NCBI RefSeq assembly: GCF_037975245.1
Contig: NC_092576.1
Location: 10,749,611 to 10,813,610 of the forward strand
DNA length: 64,000 bases
Origin: Apostichopus japonicus
Lineage: Eukaryota > Echinodermata > Holothuroidea > Aspidochirotida > Stichopodidae
Direction: 5' to 3'
The number at the start of each line of letters is the position of its first letter. Position 1 is the stretch's first letter. A program made the position numbers and the translations under genes. Under the pieces are notes generated by a model. The model did not search any database and was not told the DNA's origin. It was given only the letters and a program-made list of their open reading frames with translations. Positions 1-11,102 of the stretch are shown in pieces.

Positions 1-2
1 TA

Positions 3-800
3 TTACATACATTTGATGAAAGACAAACGAGTGGGGGCGTTCTTCTTACTTGTATTAATCCTTTAGATTCCAGTAAGGAATACTGGAGATATCTGCAGAA
101 GATTGATAATCACGATGATCCTGTAGTTATGTCGAATATAGATATGTATAATGATAATGAACATCATCAATTATTTGCTGTAGGTAATACTGTCTTCATT
201 GTACATCCTCACGACAATGGTTCTCTGTATGATTCTGTAAAATCAGTGTCATCCTTGGTGATTGTTGAGGTACCTGAAGGTTCATGGATTACCAGTATTG
301 CTACAGACTATCCAAACGATCCTAACGATGAGTTTATCATCTCTACCAGCTGTGACCACTCTATTCGAGAGTACAATGTCTCCGGATCTGCTCTTAGAGT
401 AATAGATACACGAGACATTTTACGGTATAATGGTATATCCAGAGTTGCTTACTGTGGTAATTTATTTGCTATCATTGGTCGAAGTCTTGATGACGTCATA
501 ATGATACGTGATGATGGTACAGTCAAGCAGTGTGGCACTTTAAGGCTTCCGTCAGCTATGTCTGGTATGTTACCGATCAATATCATCTGGACTGGTGCTC
601 ATTGGATGGTATTGTACATCAGCGAGGGGGTAGAGAAAGAGTGGACGGTTGTGAACTATGAGGAGACTGGGGAGTTTGTCAAAGTGTGTGATGAAGGAAC
701 ATCATCTAATGAGATGGATGTTCCTCTTAGTGTCGCTCGAAATAGGAGCACTGGCTATGTTACTCTTGCTAATGCTAAAGTACGTACATTTCAGCGCTGA
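3..800 (+). CDS. DED/B-box TRIM-like protein, copy 1, 3' part only (beta-propeller-like C-terminus)
   Basis: The reading frame is open from base 3 to a TGA ending at 800 and gives 265 residues, matching residues about 319-583 of copies 2 and 3. It therefore starts off-window, and the ATG at 129 is internal. The segment holds the degenerate propeller-like domain, with conserved blocks such as VGNTVFIVHPH, EGSWITSIAT, DEFIISTS, LFAIIGRSLDDV and GYVTLANAKVRTFQ. No catalytic motif is visible; such domains usually bind ligands or partners. Relative to its paralogues, replacements cluster in a few short stretches (for example NDNEHH before LFAVG, and ARNRST near the end). It is followed by the same 3' flank as the other copies, with an AATAAA about 370 bases after the stop. 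The family assignment is firm; the fold is inferred. Confidence 0.85.
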   Translation, partial: LHTFDERQTSGGVLLTCINPLDSSKEYWRYLQKIDNHDDPVVMSNIDMYNDNEHHQLFAVGNTVFIVHPHDNGSLYDSVKSVSSLVIVEVPEGSWITSIATDYPNDPNDEFIISTSCDHSIREYNVSGSALRVIDTRDILRYNGISRVAYCGNLFAIIGRSLDDVIMIRDDGTVKQCGTLRLPSAMSGMLPINIIWTGAHWMVLYISEGVEKEWTVVNYEETGEFVKVCDEGTSSNEMDVPLSVARNRSTGYVTLANAKVRTFQR

Positions 801-1168
801 AACTATGTCGGTTGCAGAACACGTCTTAGGTTAAAACAACTTAAAACAATTTAGTTTGATTATAGAACGCAGTGTTGAGAGAAGTATAGCACAATTTGAG
901 ATAAACATTCATCAAAAGTGGAATAACGTTTATCAAGAAAGACACTGGTTAAGTCACCGTAAGTTAACGGTAAAAATCTCCCTATTGCCGTGCGTGATAT
1001 ACCTACGTCATTTCCGCTCAGCTACTTTCCCTATAACGCCTCTTCCGTTTAAAACATCAATGAGTTATGTGTAAATTTTTTATAAACATTTGAGTTGACT
1101 CACTTTTATAAAATGTTTAAAGGTTTACACTTTGCTTAATGTGCTTATATCATTTCATTCATGCGAAA

Positions 1169-1174
1169 AATAAA
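1169..1174 (+). promoter_or_regulatory. polyadenylation signal of copy 1
   Basis: AATAAA lies about 370 bases past the copy 1 stop, in a stretch conserved downstream of copies 2, 3 and 4 (15108, 34282, 50362). Conserved position and hexamer support it as the common mRNA 3' end signal. Confidence 0.55.
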
Positions 1175-3384
1175 ATACGCAACATAATTTGAAGCGAAAT
1201 ATTCCACCCCACACCCCAAAACCCCACCCACCCCCTTACTCTATACCCCATTCTCTTATCCGTATCACCGTTGTCGAAGATCACCATTTCAAATAAAGTC
1301 AAATTAAACACAAGTTACTGTTATCCATGTTACATTCTCCACGAACCTGTAAACATAATTAAATTCCTACAAGCTTTAGCTTATGTGTTTCTTGGCAAAA
1401 ATTTTAAAACAACTTTTCAGATAATTGACGTTCACATGAGGTTTAAATTTTTAGCGAGGCATGTCTGTTTTATTTTAAAAATGTATAGTATTTAAAATAA
1501 CTAAGGATAACATTTTTTCTTTTGTCTTAACCTACAATTAGAACGGGTCTCATTATGTTCGCACACATGTTGTACATTAATCAAATAAAAATAAAATGAA
1601 GAGTAGCCTGATTGATTTTATATATTTTTTTTCTTTTTAGCATTTGGACGTAGGTCAGAACCACTTTAAATTCAATGCTATTAGGATATGCTTTTACAAA
1701 AGAAAATCCCTATCTATTTGGTTTTCTCGGTTTGGTTATTATTTTAGGTATAATTATATCTTCTGTCCCTTAACCAATAATAATGAACCATGCATATAAC
1801 TAATAATCGCTAAGTATTCCGACAAAATGACCTTTTAATTTTCCATTCTCACAACCGGCACGGTCAATGTACTTCTCTGACACTACTTGAGATCATATTG
1901 TACAATCAAACACTGTCTATACTGTGAGACTTAAAATGAAACAGAATATGTAGTTTTTTTCTGTATTGCGTTCTCCAAATTTAACTTTATTCCATGAATC
2001 TTGCAACTTTTCTGAATTCCTGAATGAAAACCACATCGTCATAGCATTTCTTATTCACAAAATGTTTTAATTTTCCTTCTCTTTAAACCAAACTTACATT
2101 ATGAAATTGTTTGGATTCATTTTTACCTTTTTGCCCCGTTTATTTCTTCTCTCATATTTACTTGTTCTTGTTGCTGTAATAAGCATTGTGTATGGTAACA
2201 TCATCTGTACTGTATCTACCAATCATGTGTGTCAGTAATATGTCATCCATTTGTTCTTTTCTTTTCATTTTCGTCTATCATGGCATGCCCTTGTACTACT
2301 TTGACACTTCAAATGAAACAGTTTATTTTGAAAAGCAATTCTTTTTACTGTGAGGTATTTGAAATCAACTAATTTTTATCAATATTTCTAAAGTAGAAGG
2401 CGAAAACTATTTCCTCGTCGTATTATCCATCACAAATCAAGATAAGTTCGATCAAACTGTAATTAATTCTTTTTATTTGTTATTTACTTTTGTTTATTGG
2501 ATAATTATCCTTTTGAATAAAAAAAACGGAATTGAATTAATAGAGTACTGGAACAGTCATTCTAGGTGGATTAGCTAAGGTTACCAGCTCCCAGGCTCGA
2601 GAACTCACCCCCCCCCCCCTTTCAACTTGGCCGAATTCCACATGGTATTGAAACTGGCTGCTAGTTTCTCGCGAGGCATCAATTGCTCCCCATTGTCTCA
2701 ATTCGGTCCGGGTTACATCAATGAACCGGTAGTAATTTATGCCGCCCTGGTAACAGTTAGTAATAACAAACGAGTAAGCAAACATTTCGAATGCATCACA
2801 TTTCATAACGAAGCAAAAGACAATATATTTTGAAGATTAATCTTTGTGGGTAGATCTGTCTTAATGACATCTGAGATCACACTTGATCAGATTCCTGTAA
2901 TATAATGTGGCAAACATCTATTTCACAGTACTGTCATGGTCATGACAAATCCAGAATTGTTTATTGAAACAAAGAGAGCTTAAATTTGTATTAAATGTTG
3001 TTCTTTTTCCTAAAACCGAGTGCACCACTACGATCTTATGTTCAAGACGAAAACGCTTGGTTCCAATATATGCCATTAAAAGTGCCCTTTTGCCATTTAA
3101 ATGTGTATTTTAAAGGTGTAGTTAAGAGGGTCCTGTCGTTAAAAAAAAAAAAACATGTAAATAATGGAATTTGTGCTATGGATTTGCATGCTGCAGAGAT
3201 TGCAAGTTTTAAGATACTGTAACTTTGTTACCTCTTCAAAACAAAGTCGCATCTTCCACTGCTCGTCACTTCCTCACCCCCACCACCCCTCAATTCACAA
3301 TCCACCTTCTCCCCTGTACCCCGTACGGAATGTGTACCCGATAGGTATAGGCCTATGTCTATGGCCTATGTTAGGATGTAAATA
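1175..3384. other. duplicated 3' flank, no gene
   Basis: This stretch is paralogous to 15114-15675 plus 22850-24530, to 34735-36182 (with insertions) and to 50368-52330. It carries homopolymer C runs, AT-rich DNA and small open frames that are not kept open between units, so I call it non-coding. It contains the empty sites for two transposons present in sister units: the gypsy target near 1755-1785 and the hAT target near 2565-2575. Confidence 0.7.
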
Positions 3385-3660
3385 CAGAGGCTCGCGTATG
3401 GAACGCCATTTTAACATTTATTTAACAATTACCGATATCTCTAATTCATTTGAAGATATCTCTTATTCACTCTGAGATATCTCGAATTAATTTCCAGATA
3501 TCAATAATTGAACATACTTGAGATATCAAAATTTGAGTTCGAGATATCAAGAATTAGACTTGGAGATATCCAAAATTGAATTAGAGATATAAAGAATTCG
3601 AATTCGAGTTACCCAAAATTCAGGTTCCAGTACATGTGACTTTCCTCTCAAATGCACGAA
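3385..3660 (+). repeat. GATATC-core degenerate minisatellite element
   Basis: About ten GATATC cores recur roughly every 20 bases, often extended to the palindrome GAGATATCTC and separated by AATTC/AAATTGA-like spacers. The array starts after a GCGTATGGAACGCCAT stretch and ends beside a (TA)n tract. Copies lie at 24540-24809 in the same orientation and 37036-37540 inverted. Confidence 0.75.
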
Positions 3661-3667
3661 CATTTTG

Positions 3668-3879
<212 letters not shown>

Positions 3880-3927
3880 GAAAATCGTAATGAGTTGGAA
3901 AATGAAGAACAGTGTAAAAACTTTCAG

Positions 3928-3998
3928 CCTCCACCGGGATTCGAACCACGGGCCTTCCGCTCTGTACGCACCCTAACCACACTAGGCTATGGACGCTG
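3928..3998 (-). repeat. tRNA-derived SINE head
   Basis: On the minus strand there is a tRNA-like sequence with an A-box-like TAGTGTGGTTAGGGTG (3969-3984) and a B box GGTTCGAATCC (3937-3947) at the correct spacing. It is followed by a short unrelated body and a (TA)n tail. Placement between microsatellite and retroelement argues for a SINE promoter rather than a functional tRNA gene. Confidence 0.55.
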
Positions 3999-4020
3999 AT
4001 TGTATGTCCAGAGGTTCGAA

Positions 4021-5007
4021 ACCGGTAAGGAATTAATTTCATTCCTAGATGTTCTGGTCAAGTTGGATGGCAATTCCTTAACCACTTCGGTCTATTATAA
4101 GCCCACTGATATTCATATGTATTTACATTTTAATAGTTTTCACCCACATAATCTCAAGAGTTCTATTGTTTACAGCCAATGCCTTAGACTTAAACGCATT
4201 TGCTCCAACCCATGTGACTTTAAACACCAGGTATCCATATTAACTGGTTATTTCTTGAACGTCGGATACCCCCTTCACTTAATTAGACAGGCTATTTCCA
4301 GGGCCGACAAGTTGAGCCGTGAGGACTTATTAAAATACAAGTCTAAAAGTCCCAACACACGCATTCCGTTCGTTACCAGTTACAACCCCCTCATCAAATC
4401 TTTCATTCGCTCCATCAAACAGGAATTTGGTGTATTTCAAGACGATCAGTCTGTAGGAGAATCGTTTAAGGTACCCCCCATGCTAGCATTTCGTCAACCC
4501 CCCAACCTTAAATTTCTTCTCACTTCCTCCAGACTCCCCCGCTCAGTTTCCACCTCCGCAGGCAATTTTCCTTGCGGTAAACCTAGATGCCAAATATGCC
4601 CCCATATTACCCCAGGCACCGTGGTCAAGATTCCCAATGTTGACTTTAGTCTTAGACCCCCTTCCCCCTCTTGTGATTCTATTAATGTTATTCACATTTT
4701 CTATTGTGTACTTTGCAAAGAGGGCAATTATGTAGGTGAAACAGGCTCCTGATTCCGCTTACGTTTTAATAATCACAAAAAATCTATTCGTGATAATTTT
4801 GCAGGATTCCCAGTGTCCGAACATTTCAATCTTTATGGTCATTCTCTAAAAAACCTTAAATGTATTTTAATTGCCTCGAACTTCAAATCAACTACTGAAC
4901 GTAAACGTAAAGAAATCGATTGGATCTTTCGTATTAAGTCTCACATCACCGGCCTCAACAAAGACTTGGGACCCCTTAACAACTACCAGTTCTACAAGCA
5001 TATGTAA
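4021..5007 (+). pseudogene. Penelope-like element remnant: RT thumb plus GIY-YIG endonuclease
   Basis: The frame begins without its own start, runs about 240 codons to an in-frame TGA at 4750-4752, and continues in the same frame to 5007. The N-terminal part ([33 protein letters not shown]) matches the end of a Penelope-type reverse transcriptase. Next comes a Cys cluster (CGKPRCQICPH) and a GIY-YIG-like nuclease, with YCVLCKEGNYVGETG before the stop, RLRFNNHKKSI after it, then SEHFN and KEIDWIFRI...GLN. The RT palm and fingers are missing, so it is 5' truncated and dead. It sits between two (TA)n tracts, and a hammerhead-like motif follows the ORF, as known for PLEs. Family confidence is high. 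Confidence 0.85.
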
Positions 5008-5139
5008 TCCGTTCTTTGCTCCTTAATCCGCTTCCTGTATAGTCATGGTTTATTTGGTTTTAATTCCATCATTGTAACTTACACTTGTCTAGCGTCATAC
5101 TTTCATTGTGTCACATTTTGTACTTCTCATTCGACTGCC

Positions 5140-5185
5140 AAGTATTGCTGACGAAGGTCCCAGGGGGACCGAAAATTCCAATATA
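5140..5185 (+). ncRNA. hammerhead ribozyme-like motif downstream of PLE ORF
   Basis: CTGACGA (5148-5154) is followed by a hairpin with arms GGTCC and GGACC, and then GAAA (5171-5174). This is the hammerhead core order CUGANGA / stem II / GAAA. PLEs are known to carry hammerheads near their ends. Helix III would be very short here, so activity as a monomer is uncertain. Confidence 0.5.
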
Positions 5186-5294
5186 TTTTCTAAAACTTAC
5201 TCCTTATTTGTCAACTATGAGTCATATCTTATTTCTCTGGTTTTCTCTAATAATATTTTCTTTTGGAGTAAACGTGGATTTTCGTTATATTATG

Positions 5295-5299
<5 letters not shown>

Positions 5300-5380
<81 letters not shown>
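5300..5380. repeat. (TA)n microsatellite
   Basis: A pure TA tract of about 80 bases closing the PLE insertion on its right side. It is followed by three ATGTTA repeats. Confidence 0.97.
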
Positions 5381-5382
<2 letters not shown>

Positions 5383-6502
5383 GTTAATGTTAATGTTAAT
5401 TGATGATACAATACGGTAATCAAGTGTAATTGTATGATCTCATGAAGTCATTTATACCCATGCACCATTAAAGACTGCAATTTAAGTACATTTTCACGGT
5501 TATGATACGACCAATGGTCATTGTTAATTCAACATATTATGGTAATGTCACGTCCATAACGTCGTGTTATTAACGGAACGGGCCTTGAACGTAAATGAAT
5601 GATGAATGTCAACGTTATTTTAGCCACCAAAAACTACCATAATGCACAAACGGCGTGCCACAGTAATATGACGTCAAAATGTCGCCTTTACCTTACTTTT
5701 CTGTAATATTGTTTTTGATAGCAGCCTTTTTTTTTGTTGCCCACGATTGTTGGTGACGTGGGTCGCTAGCTATTTGCATATTTCTTTCAAGAGATTTCAG
5801 CAGTTGTAGTATTCATGGCAAAAACCGAAAGATATCTTCAAGAGTTATTGATTGGGCAGCTCAAACTGTCACACGTACCTGTATCAGAGCTAGATACACA
5901 TTCCCATGAAAAATATATGTACAATATAGCTAGCCATATCATGCAGACATGGGCGTCGAAGGTCCGGCCTCAGCGACAATTATGTTGTACAATATGAAAA
6001 TGATATACATAAGTCTTTTTCCCGTATTACCCGTTCCCCCAATTGACCTCAGGCCCGGAATTGTACCTCCTTGACCCTCTCTCGCTCTCATACCCCTCAT
6101 CAGGCATAATTACATACATAATACGAACTGATTAATTGATATTCTTATGAATCTCATTATTCCATGGAATCCGCTTATAGGAGGACATCCGAACACGACA
6201 CGGGTGGAAATAGGAATTTGAGAAGGATTGTATGGCTACGAACACAGCCCATTTGTAAACAATATGTGTGCTTGTTTTTCAAAAAGTCAAAGAGATTCTA
6301 TTATATGTGTTTCGTAAACACACAACTTATATATACTTTTTTTTAAGAAAAAGTCGCCCTGGAAAGAACATGGGCACGAAAGCGATACTACCGAACGACT
6401 GGTCCGCTGTCAATCCCAGTCCCCTTGCATCGAGACTGTGACTGTGTGATCATCGTCAGGTGTGCGTCACCATTCCCCTCGAAAGGGAACACATACTACA
6501 CA
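5381..6502. other. no recognisable gene
   Basis: A unique-looking stretch with several ATGACGTCA-like or TGACGTCAA tetrad motifs (for example around 5670) but no coding frame resembling a known family. The short frames at 5815 and 6164 show no recognisable domain. Confidence 0.5.
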
Positions 6503-6659
6503 TATATACGCTAGTCATTCATTCAGTGTTAGTTCAGCATAACACGAAGTTGATCAGTTCCATCCTGCCTTCGACTGCTGTAAGTTGTAACTTGACTACA
6601 CAGTACAGTGACGTCTAATTCAGAGACTGTTTACAGATCTGCCATTAATTAAACCACAG
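6503..6659 (+). promoter_or_regulatory. candidate promoter and 5'UTR exon of copy 2
   Basis: A TATATA box (6503-6508) is followed about 20-28 bases on by an ATTCAGTGTT initiator-like sequence. The exon-like segment ends in CACAG|GTAAGC, a strong donor at 6660. The DED exon of copy 2 is preceded by an acceptor (10797), so a non-coding first exon is expected upstream. This exon is not similar to the candidate first exons at 25.2, 41.7 and 62.4 kb. The assignment is inference. Confidence 0.3.
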
Positions 6660-7900
6660 GTAAGCTATAAGTAAAAGCTGTTTTTTTTTCTCGGACATTT
6701 TGAGAAAGTTTTTAATTTGGGCTGCTTTCTGAAATTGTATATTTTCTAATACTAGGCCTACCCTTTGTTTGGGTGAACGCTGCCTGATTAACACGTCATT
6801 GAAGGTTTTTGTTTTGCACTAAAGATTGAACTTTTAATTAAACACCGCCCATGATGTGGGATACAATTTTGGTATCATGAAAGAGAGTGCTGCAATTATT
6901 GTGCTATACCATACAACTATATCAAATTCTGTAGCATTTGACGAATTTAGGAGCACGAAAGTCAATTTCTAACCCAGGAAAATCTGGATTTATTAAAACT
7001 GGTTCGATTCCTTTTGAACATATGAGAGGAGCAAGGACACACCGTCAGAAGAAGAAAGGCACATATTCATTCCTCCCCTTCCCCTCCCCTCGTGTGTCCG
7101 TCGCATGGGGGATGCTGCTTAGGCTTATTTACAAAGATAGCCAGACAGACTCATTAACGAGGTAGACATGTTCATTAACGGCTTAGTTAGAGACCAGTCT
7201 TTCTCTTTTCATTGATAATAAAGGGTGAACATTACTTAAAAAGTTCACCAATGGTCTAATATACTATACGTTTCCATCTCCCTCCCCGTGTCCTTATCAT
7301 GTTATAGCGGAAGTAGACAGATGTTGTGATCCTTTACGCACCGTAATCCCTCGTCAATTTATTCCACTAAGTAACATATTTAACGGTCTGTCTACCTGCC
7401 CTCCACAGGACGGACTGTGCTACAATTGTGTCGATGCAATCGCGAACTGTTTCAGAGAAAAGAATTTTGAAGCATGGTACCGCTCATTGCAATATATTGG
7501 TCTCTTTAATCGAGTCGAGGCTTGAAATAAGATATGAATTCTTGCACTTCCTGTTATTGCCAGCGCATGTAGGCTACGTGGACATAGTGTATACGATATT
7601 TATGCATCACATTGCCATACGTAGTCTACGTATGTATACATGTTATTGTGTGTAGGCTATCCAGGTATGATTTACTAAGTAACCTATTGTATTGCTTTCA
7701 ATGCGGAGAATTGATTTTTTATCATTGAGACAAAAGTGTAGTAAAAATGTACGTTACAGCTGTTCATAATATTGATTGTCGAATAAACCGTGTTTGGTCA
7801 GAATATTGCTTTCAAGTGAAGCTGATATGTAATAAGCGTTCGGCATGGCATTCTATCACGACGGAAGGAAAAATTCAGTGCATTCATTAGCTATGCCTAT

Positions 7901-8000
7901 AAACTTGTGACAGAATTATTATCCATCTTTGAAAAGTGTATAGGTGTATATATACACCTATACACTTTTCAAAGATGAATAATAATTCTGTCACAAGTTT
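7901..8000. repeat. 100-bp near-perfect palindrome with no spacer
   Basis: Bases 7901-7950 are the reverse complement of 7951-8000 with a single mismatch (ATCCATC against ATTCATC). The centre is TGTATA|TATACA. See the finding for interpretation. Confidence 0.95.
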
Positions 8001-9714
8001 GTACTTACAAGTTGTAATCCGTGATGACTATGAAACAGATGTTTCGATTTAATAGTGTTAATACGAGGGATCGTGGGGTGGGGTGGGGGGGGGGGGGGTT
8101 CAAGACGTGCCTATCATGTTTTGTCTAATAAGGAGGACAGAAGTCCATTTACAACTAACTAATTTTAGAAATAAGGAAATGCGGCAATCTATTTAAAACT
8201 ATGCTATTATATTGTTTAAATGAAATGAAAATGAAAAATAAATAAATTTGCTTGGATACATGATGGTGCTATGGGGGGGGGGGCATCCCTTTTCATTAGA
8301 GGGCTAAAGCTGGGCTGCCTAAATTTTACTCGTCACCCCGTTGTTCAGTCATGTTCCCTTTAATATCAATAATTGGGTCAGTAGAACGATCCCAGCATAA
8401 CTGTCAATGGTATCGCATTTAGTTTATTCCAGTCAGTGAGTTGGAGGTGTTAAAGGGTGTGAAGACTCGCGCAAAGAGAAACGACTAATGTCGGTAATCT
8501 GACCTAGTCTCATATGAGGTGTAACAGAAGTGTTAGACACCACCATCGATCCCAGAAAATACACACACAGCTTGCTACCGTCGGTATTTAGAAACTAGTG
8601 TACAGTCAGTACATACAGCTGCGGTCAATATCCACAGCACAGTATACAAACGATACAACGATGGACATCTCAGGTCCAGCTAAAGATCACAGTGTATCAC
8701 GTTTCATTGCTGTCTGCATTTTGTAGCGAAAAGAGAAAAACTTCACTTGCAAGCAACGGAAAGTTAACTATTTTAAGATGGCGGCACGCTGTTTGGGGCG
8801 AGTCTTCAATGCCTTTAACTAAAAAATTGGATTTCAATGTATTTTATGTATAATAAGACGATATAAATAGCTATAAAAAAAAGTTAAACAAAAATAGAAA
8901 CTCACATTTTATATTGTATGAAACAATCGTGATGGTTAACGTCTGATTGGTTTACAGGTTACTAACAGATATTCAATAAAGATTTTACGCAAAATCAATG
9001 AACACACGACCTTCATTTAAAAAAAAAATAAGCAAACTATAAAGCACTTTAATATAAAATCCATTCTCTGCCGCATTCGTCGTATTTGGCAAATTGTTCG
9101 GAGATTACTATTTCCAATATAGGAATTAATTAAAACCAAGTCACCGTGGTTCCTATATTTATCACAAACATTTAAAATCATTCAGAACCTGTAGAATGCC
9201 AATGTTGTCTTTGTTTGTTAGTTTCAGCTGACCATGTTTAGTAATCAGTACTTAATTTGCATGATGTACTACCAAAGGTCCAAGGTATCGACAGAAAGAG
9301 AAGGGATAGAAATGGAATCACAGGTCTACGTTCTTTTTCATACTACAATGACAGATGTGCATCGAGGTTTTATTATACTACACAAAAACAATTGTTCCTC
9401 TTCACTTTAGAACTTTGTGTACCAAATATCAGTACTAAAAATACACGGGTTATCTGTGTAGGCCATACTAATCTTATTATTTGTTGAAAACATATTTATA
9501 GATAGCGTTTAACTGAGTTCTATTTCCGACATTACCTACGAGTATCACGTGTTTTCATAATTAAGACCATTTGAGGAAAAGGATACAGCAAAGCATATAC
9601 TTTAATATGCTACAAATCCAGTGAATATAACAACTTCACTGACCCTGAAAAATAATTATGCTTTGTTATATTAGTTATTGATTAATATCCGTCACCACTC
9701 AGTTTTCATAAAAG

Positions 9715-9718
<4 letters not shown>

Positions 9719-9765
<47 letters not shown>

Positions 9766-9869
9766 AAGTATGTGTATATGTATGTGTATATATATATACA
9801 TATACATATATATTTATAAATATATATATATATATATATATATTTATAAATATATATATATATATATAA
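9719..9869. repeat. (TA)n microsatellite with TG/TAAA interruptions
   Basis: About 150 bases of TA with TATGTG and TTTATAAA interruptions. The orthologous tract upstream of copy 4 (46782-46883) joins directly to the middle of the DED exon. Confidence 0.97.
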
Positions 9870-10822
9870 ACGTCAGGTGACATTTCGAGCTTCAAATATA
9901 TAATATACAACATCACAATGCTATTGATTTATGAACAGTTCATTCTGTAGTTAAACGGAGCAGCGATTTGATCCATATTTGGACCAAATCTACTGTTCAC
10001 GAGAGTCCGCCGATGTTCCAGTACAGCGGTTTCTACTGTTTATAAAAACATACCTTTATTTTTAACTGATCAGTTGTTATACTGACACGTTTATTATCAT
10101 ATTGGTTGGAGATGTATCTCGTTCCATGCAAGAATAATAAAGACAGTCAAAAACTGATATTTGGATTCACATTACAACAAAAAAAGGAAAACGACCTTAT
10201 CCTATTTCGGACTCGTCGAATTTGTCAGGCAACTGATGGTAATGGATAAATTATAATAAAAAATGCATGTTATCCCCGTTTGGGGGGGGGGGATTTTTAG
10301 AAACTTTTGCACGCATTTCGAGCTCGCAACGGTTCTCTTTGGCGCCAAAGCATGCCACAATCCAATAGCAGCAGTAATATTCAACATTCTAAAGCCTTCT
10401 CTGTTTTTATATGAAGGCCCTCTTCAGTGTTAACAGTTTCAAACGTTGCCCAATTATTACTCATATTAGTTCATGCCTATTACTATTCTTTAATAATGCA
10501 CACAAACAAACAATAATTTTGAGCTATATTCGTAAACTATGGATACTTCTAGAAACTAATATACGTGTTATTCAGATACTAAATTCCTTAACCTTGTTTT
10601 AACAGCAATATCACAAACAGGTAAACAGACAAAAAGTGCGGGAAAAGCACGCTTAAAGCTAACTTCATCAATCAAATAAACTGCTGATTCAAAATACTTG
10701 ACATTGATAGGAATTATTTGTAATTTGTTGAAGTTATTGAAGAGTAAAATTTCCTTTTTCACGCAAATCATCAGTGAATCGCTTTGTTCATTTGCAGTAA
10801 TGAGGGATAGCATTTCTTCGAT

Positions 10823-11102
10823 ATGACGTCATCAAGTACTACGTCGCCGTTCAGACTCACTCTTCTGAAAGTATCCGATGTCTTGACGGAGAAAAATGTC
10901 CAGGATTTGGCTTTCCTATGTGAAGATATAAGTCCTGCCAGAAGAGAGCTGATAACCAACGCTAGAGAATTATTCGCTGCTTTGCAAGGTCATGACCTGC
11001 TCAACGAACGAAAGGTTAACGTACTCATCGATTGGTTGGACGAGCCTCGGCTTTTGGAGGCTTCAAATCTGTTGAAGAATTACAGAAAGACGCACTTAAC
11101 AG
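10823..11102 (+). CDS. DED exon of DED/B-box TRIM-like protein, copy 2
   Basis: This exon encodes residues 1-93 plus one base of codon 94. The start ATG lies 25 bases after the acceptor TTTGCAG (ending 10797), and the same context is kept in copy 3. Residues about 8-88 read as a death effector domain: FRLTLLKVSDVL, NVQDLAFLCEDI, ITNARELFAAL, LLNERKVNVLIDWL and RLLEASNLLKNY follow the six-helix DED pattern, with the usual RxDL motif degenerate (RLLEA). DEDs make homotypic contacts in caspase-8/FADD-type signalling. The donor is ACAG|GTAGGC. The single overhanging G pairs with the two-base start of exon 2 (13286) to make Gly94. Splicing gives 583 aa in total. Confidence 0.85.

Larger units (their letters stand above)
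6660..10797 (+). other. probable 5'UTR intron of copy 2
   Basis: No coding region was recognised. Parts are paralogous to the upstream regions of copies 3 and 4: 8830-9000 matches 26040-26220; 9390-9720 matches 46190-46780; 9960-10800 matches 29300-30140. It ends in TTCATTTGCAG|TAATG, a good acceptor that is shared with copy 3. It contains a 100-bp palindrome (7901-8000), poly-G runs (about 8078-8098, 8274-8283) and a (TA)n tract. Confidence 0.5.

Noticed and set aside
1271-1495. Small ORF resembling one at 15100-15450 (KLNTSYCYPCYILHE...)
   Set aside because: It lies past the polyadenylation signal in duplicated flank, and the matching region after copy 4 (about 50480-50670) has frame-breaking indels. 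Similarity is explained by DNA duplication.
3385-3660. CRISPR-like array from regular GATATC repeats
   Set aside because: Repeats are about 6-10 bases and degenerate, spacers are similar to each other, and the genome is clearly eukaryotic.
3928-3998. tRNA gene on the minus strand
   Set aside because: It has A and B boxes, but its placement at a PLE/TA junction and lack of a convincing full cloverleaf favour a SINE head. The same reasoning applies at 55790-55862 and 38484-38522.
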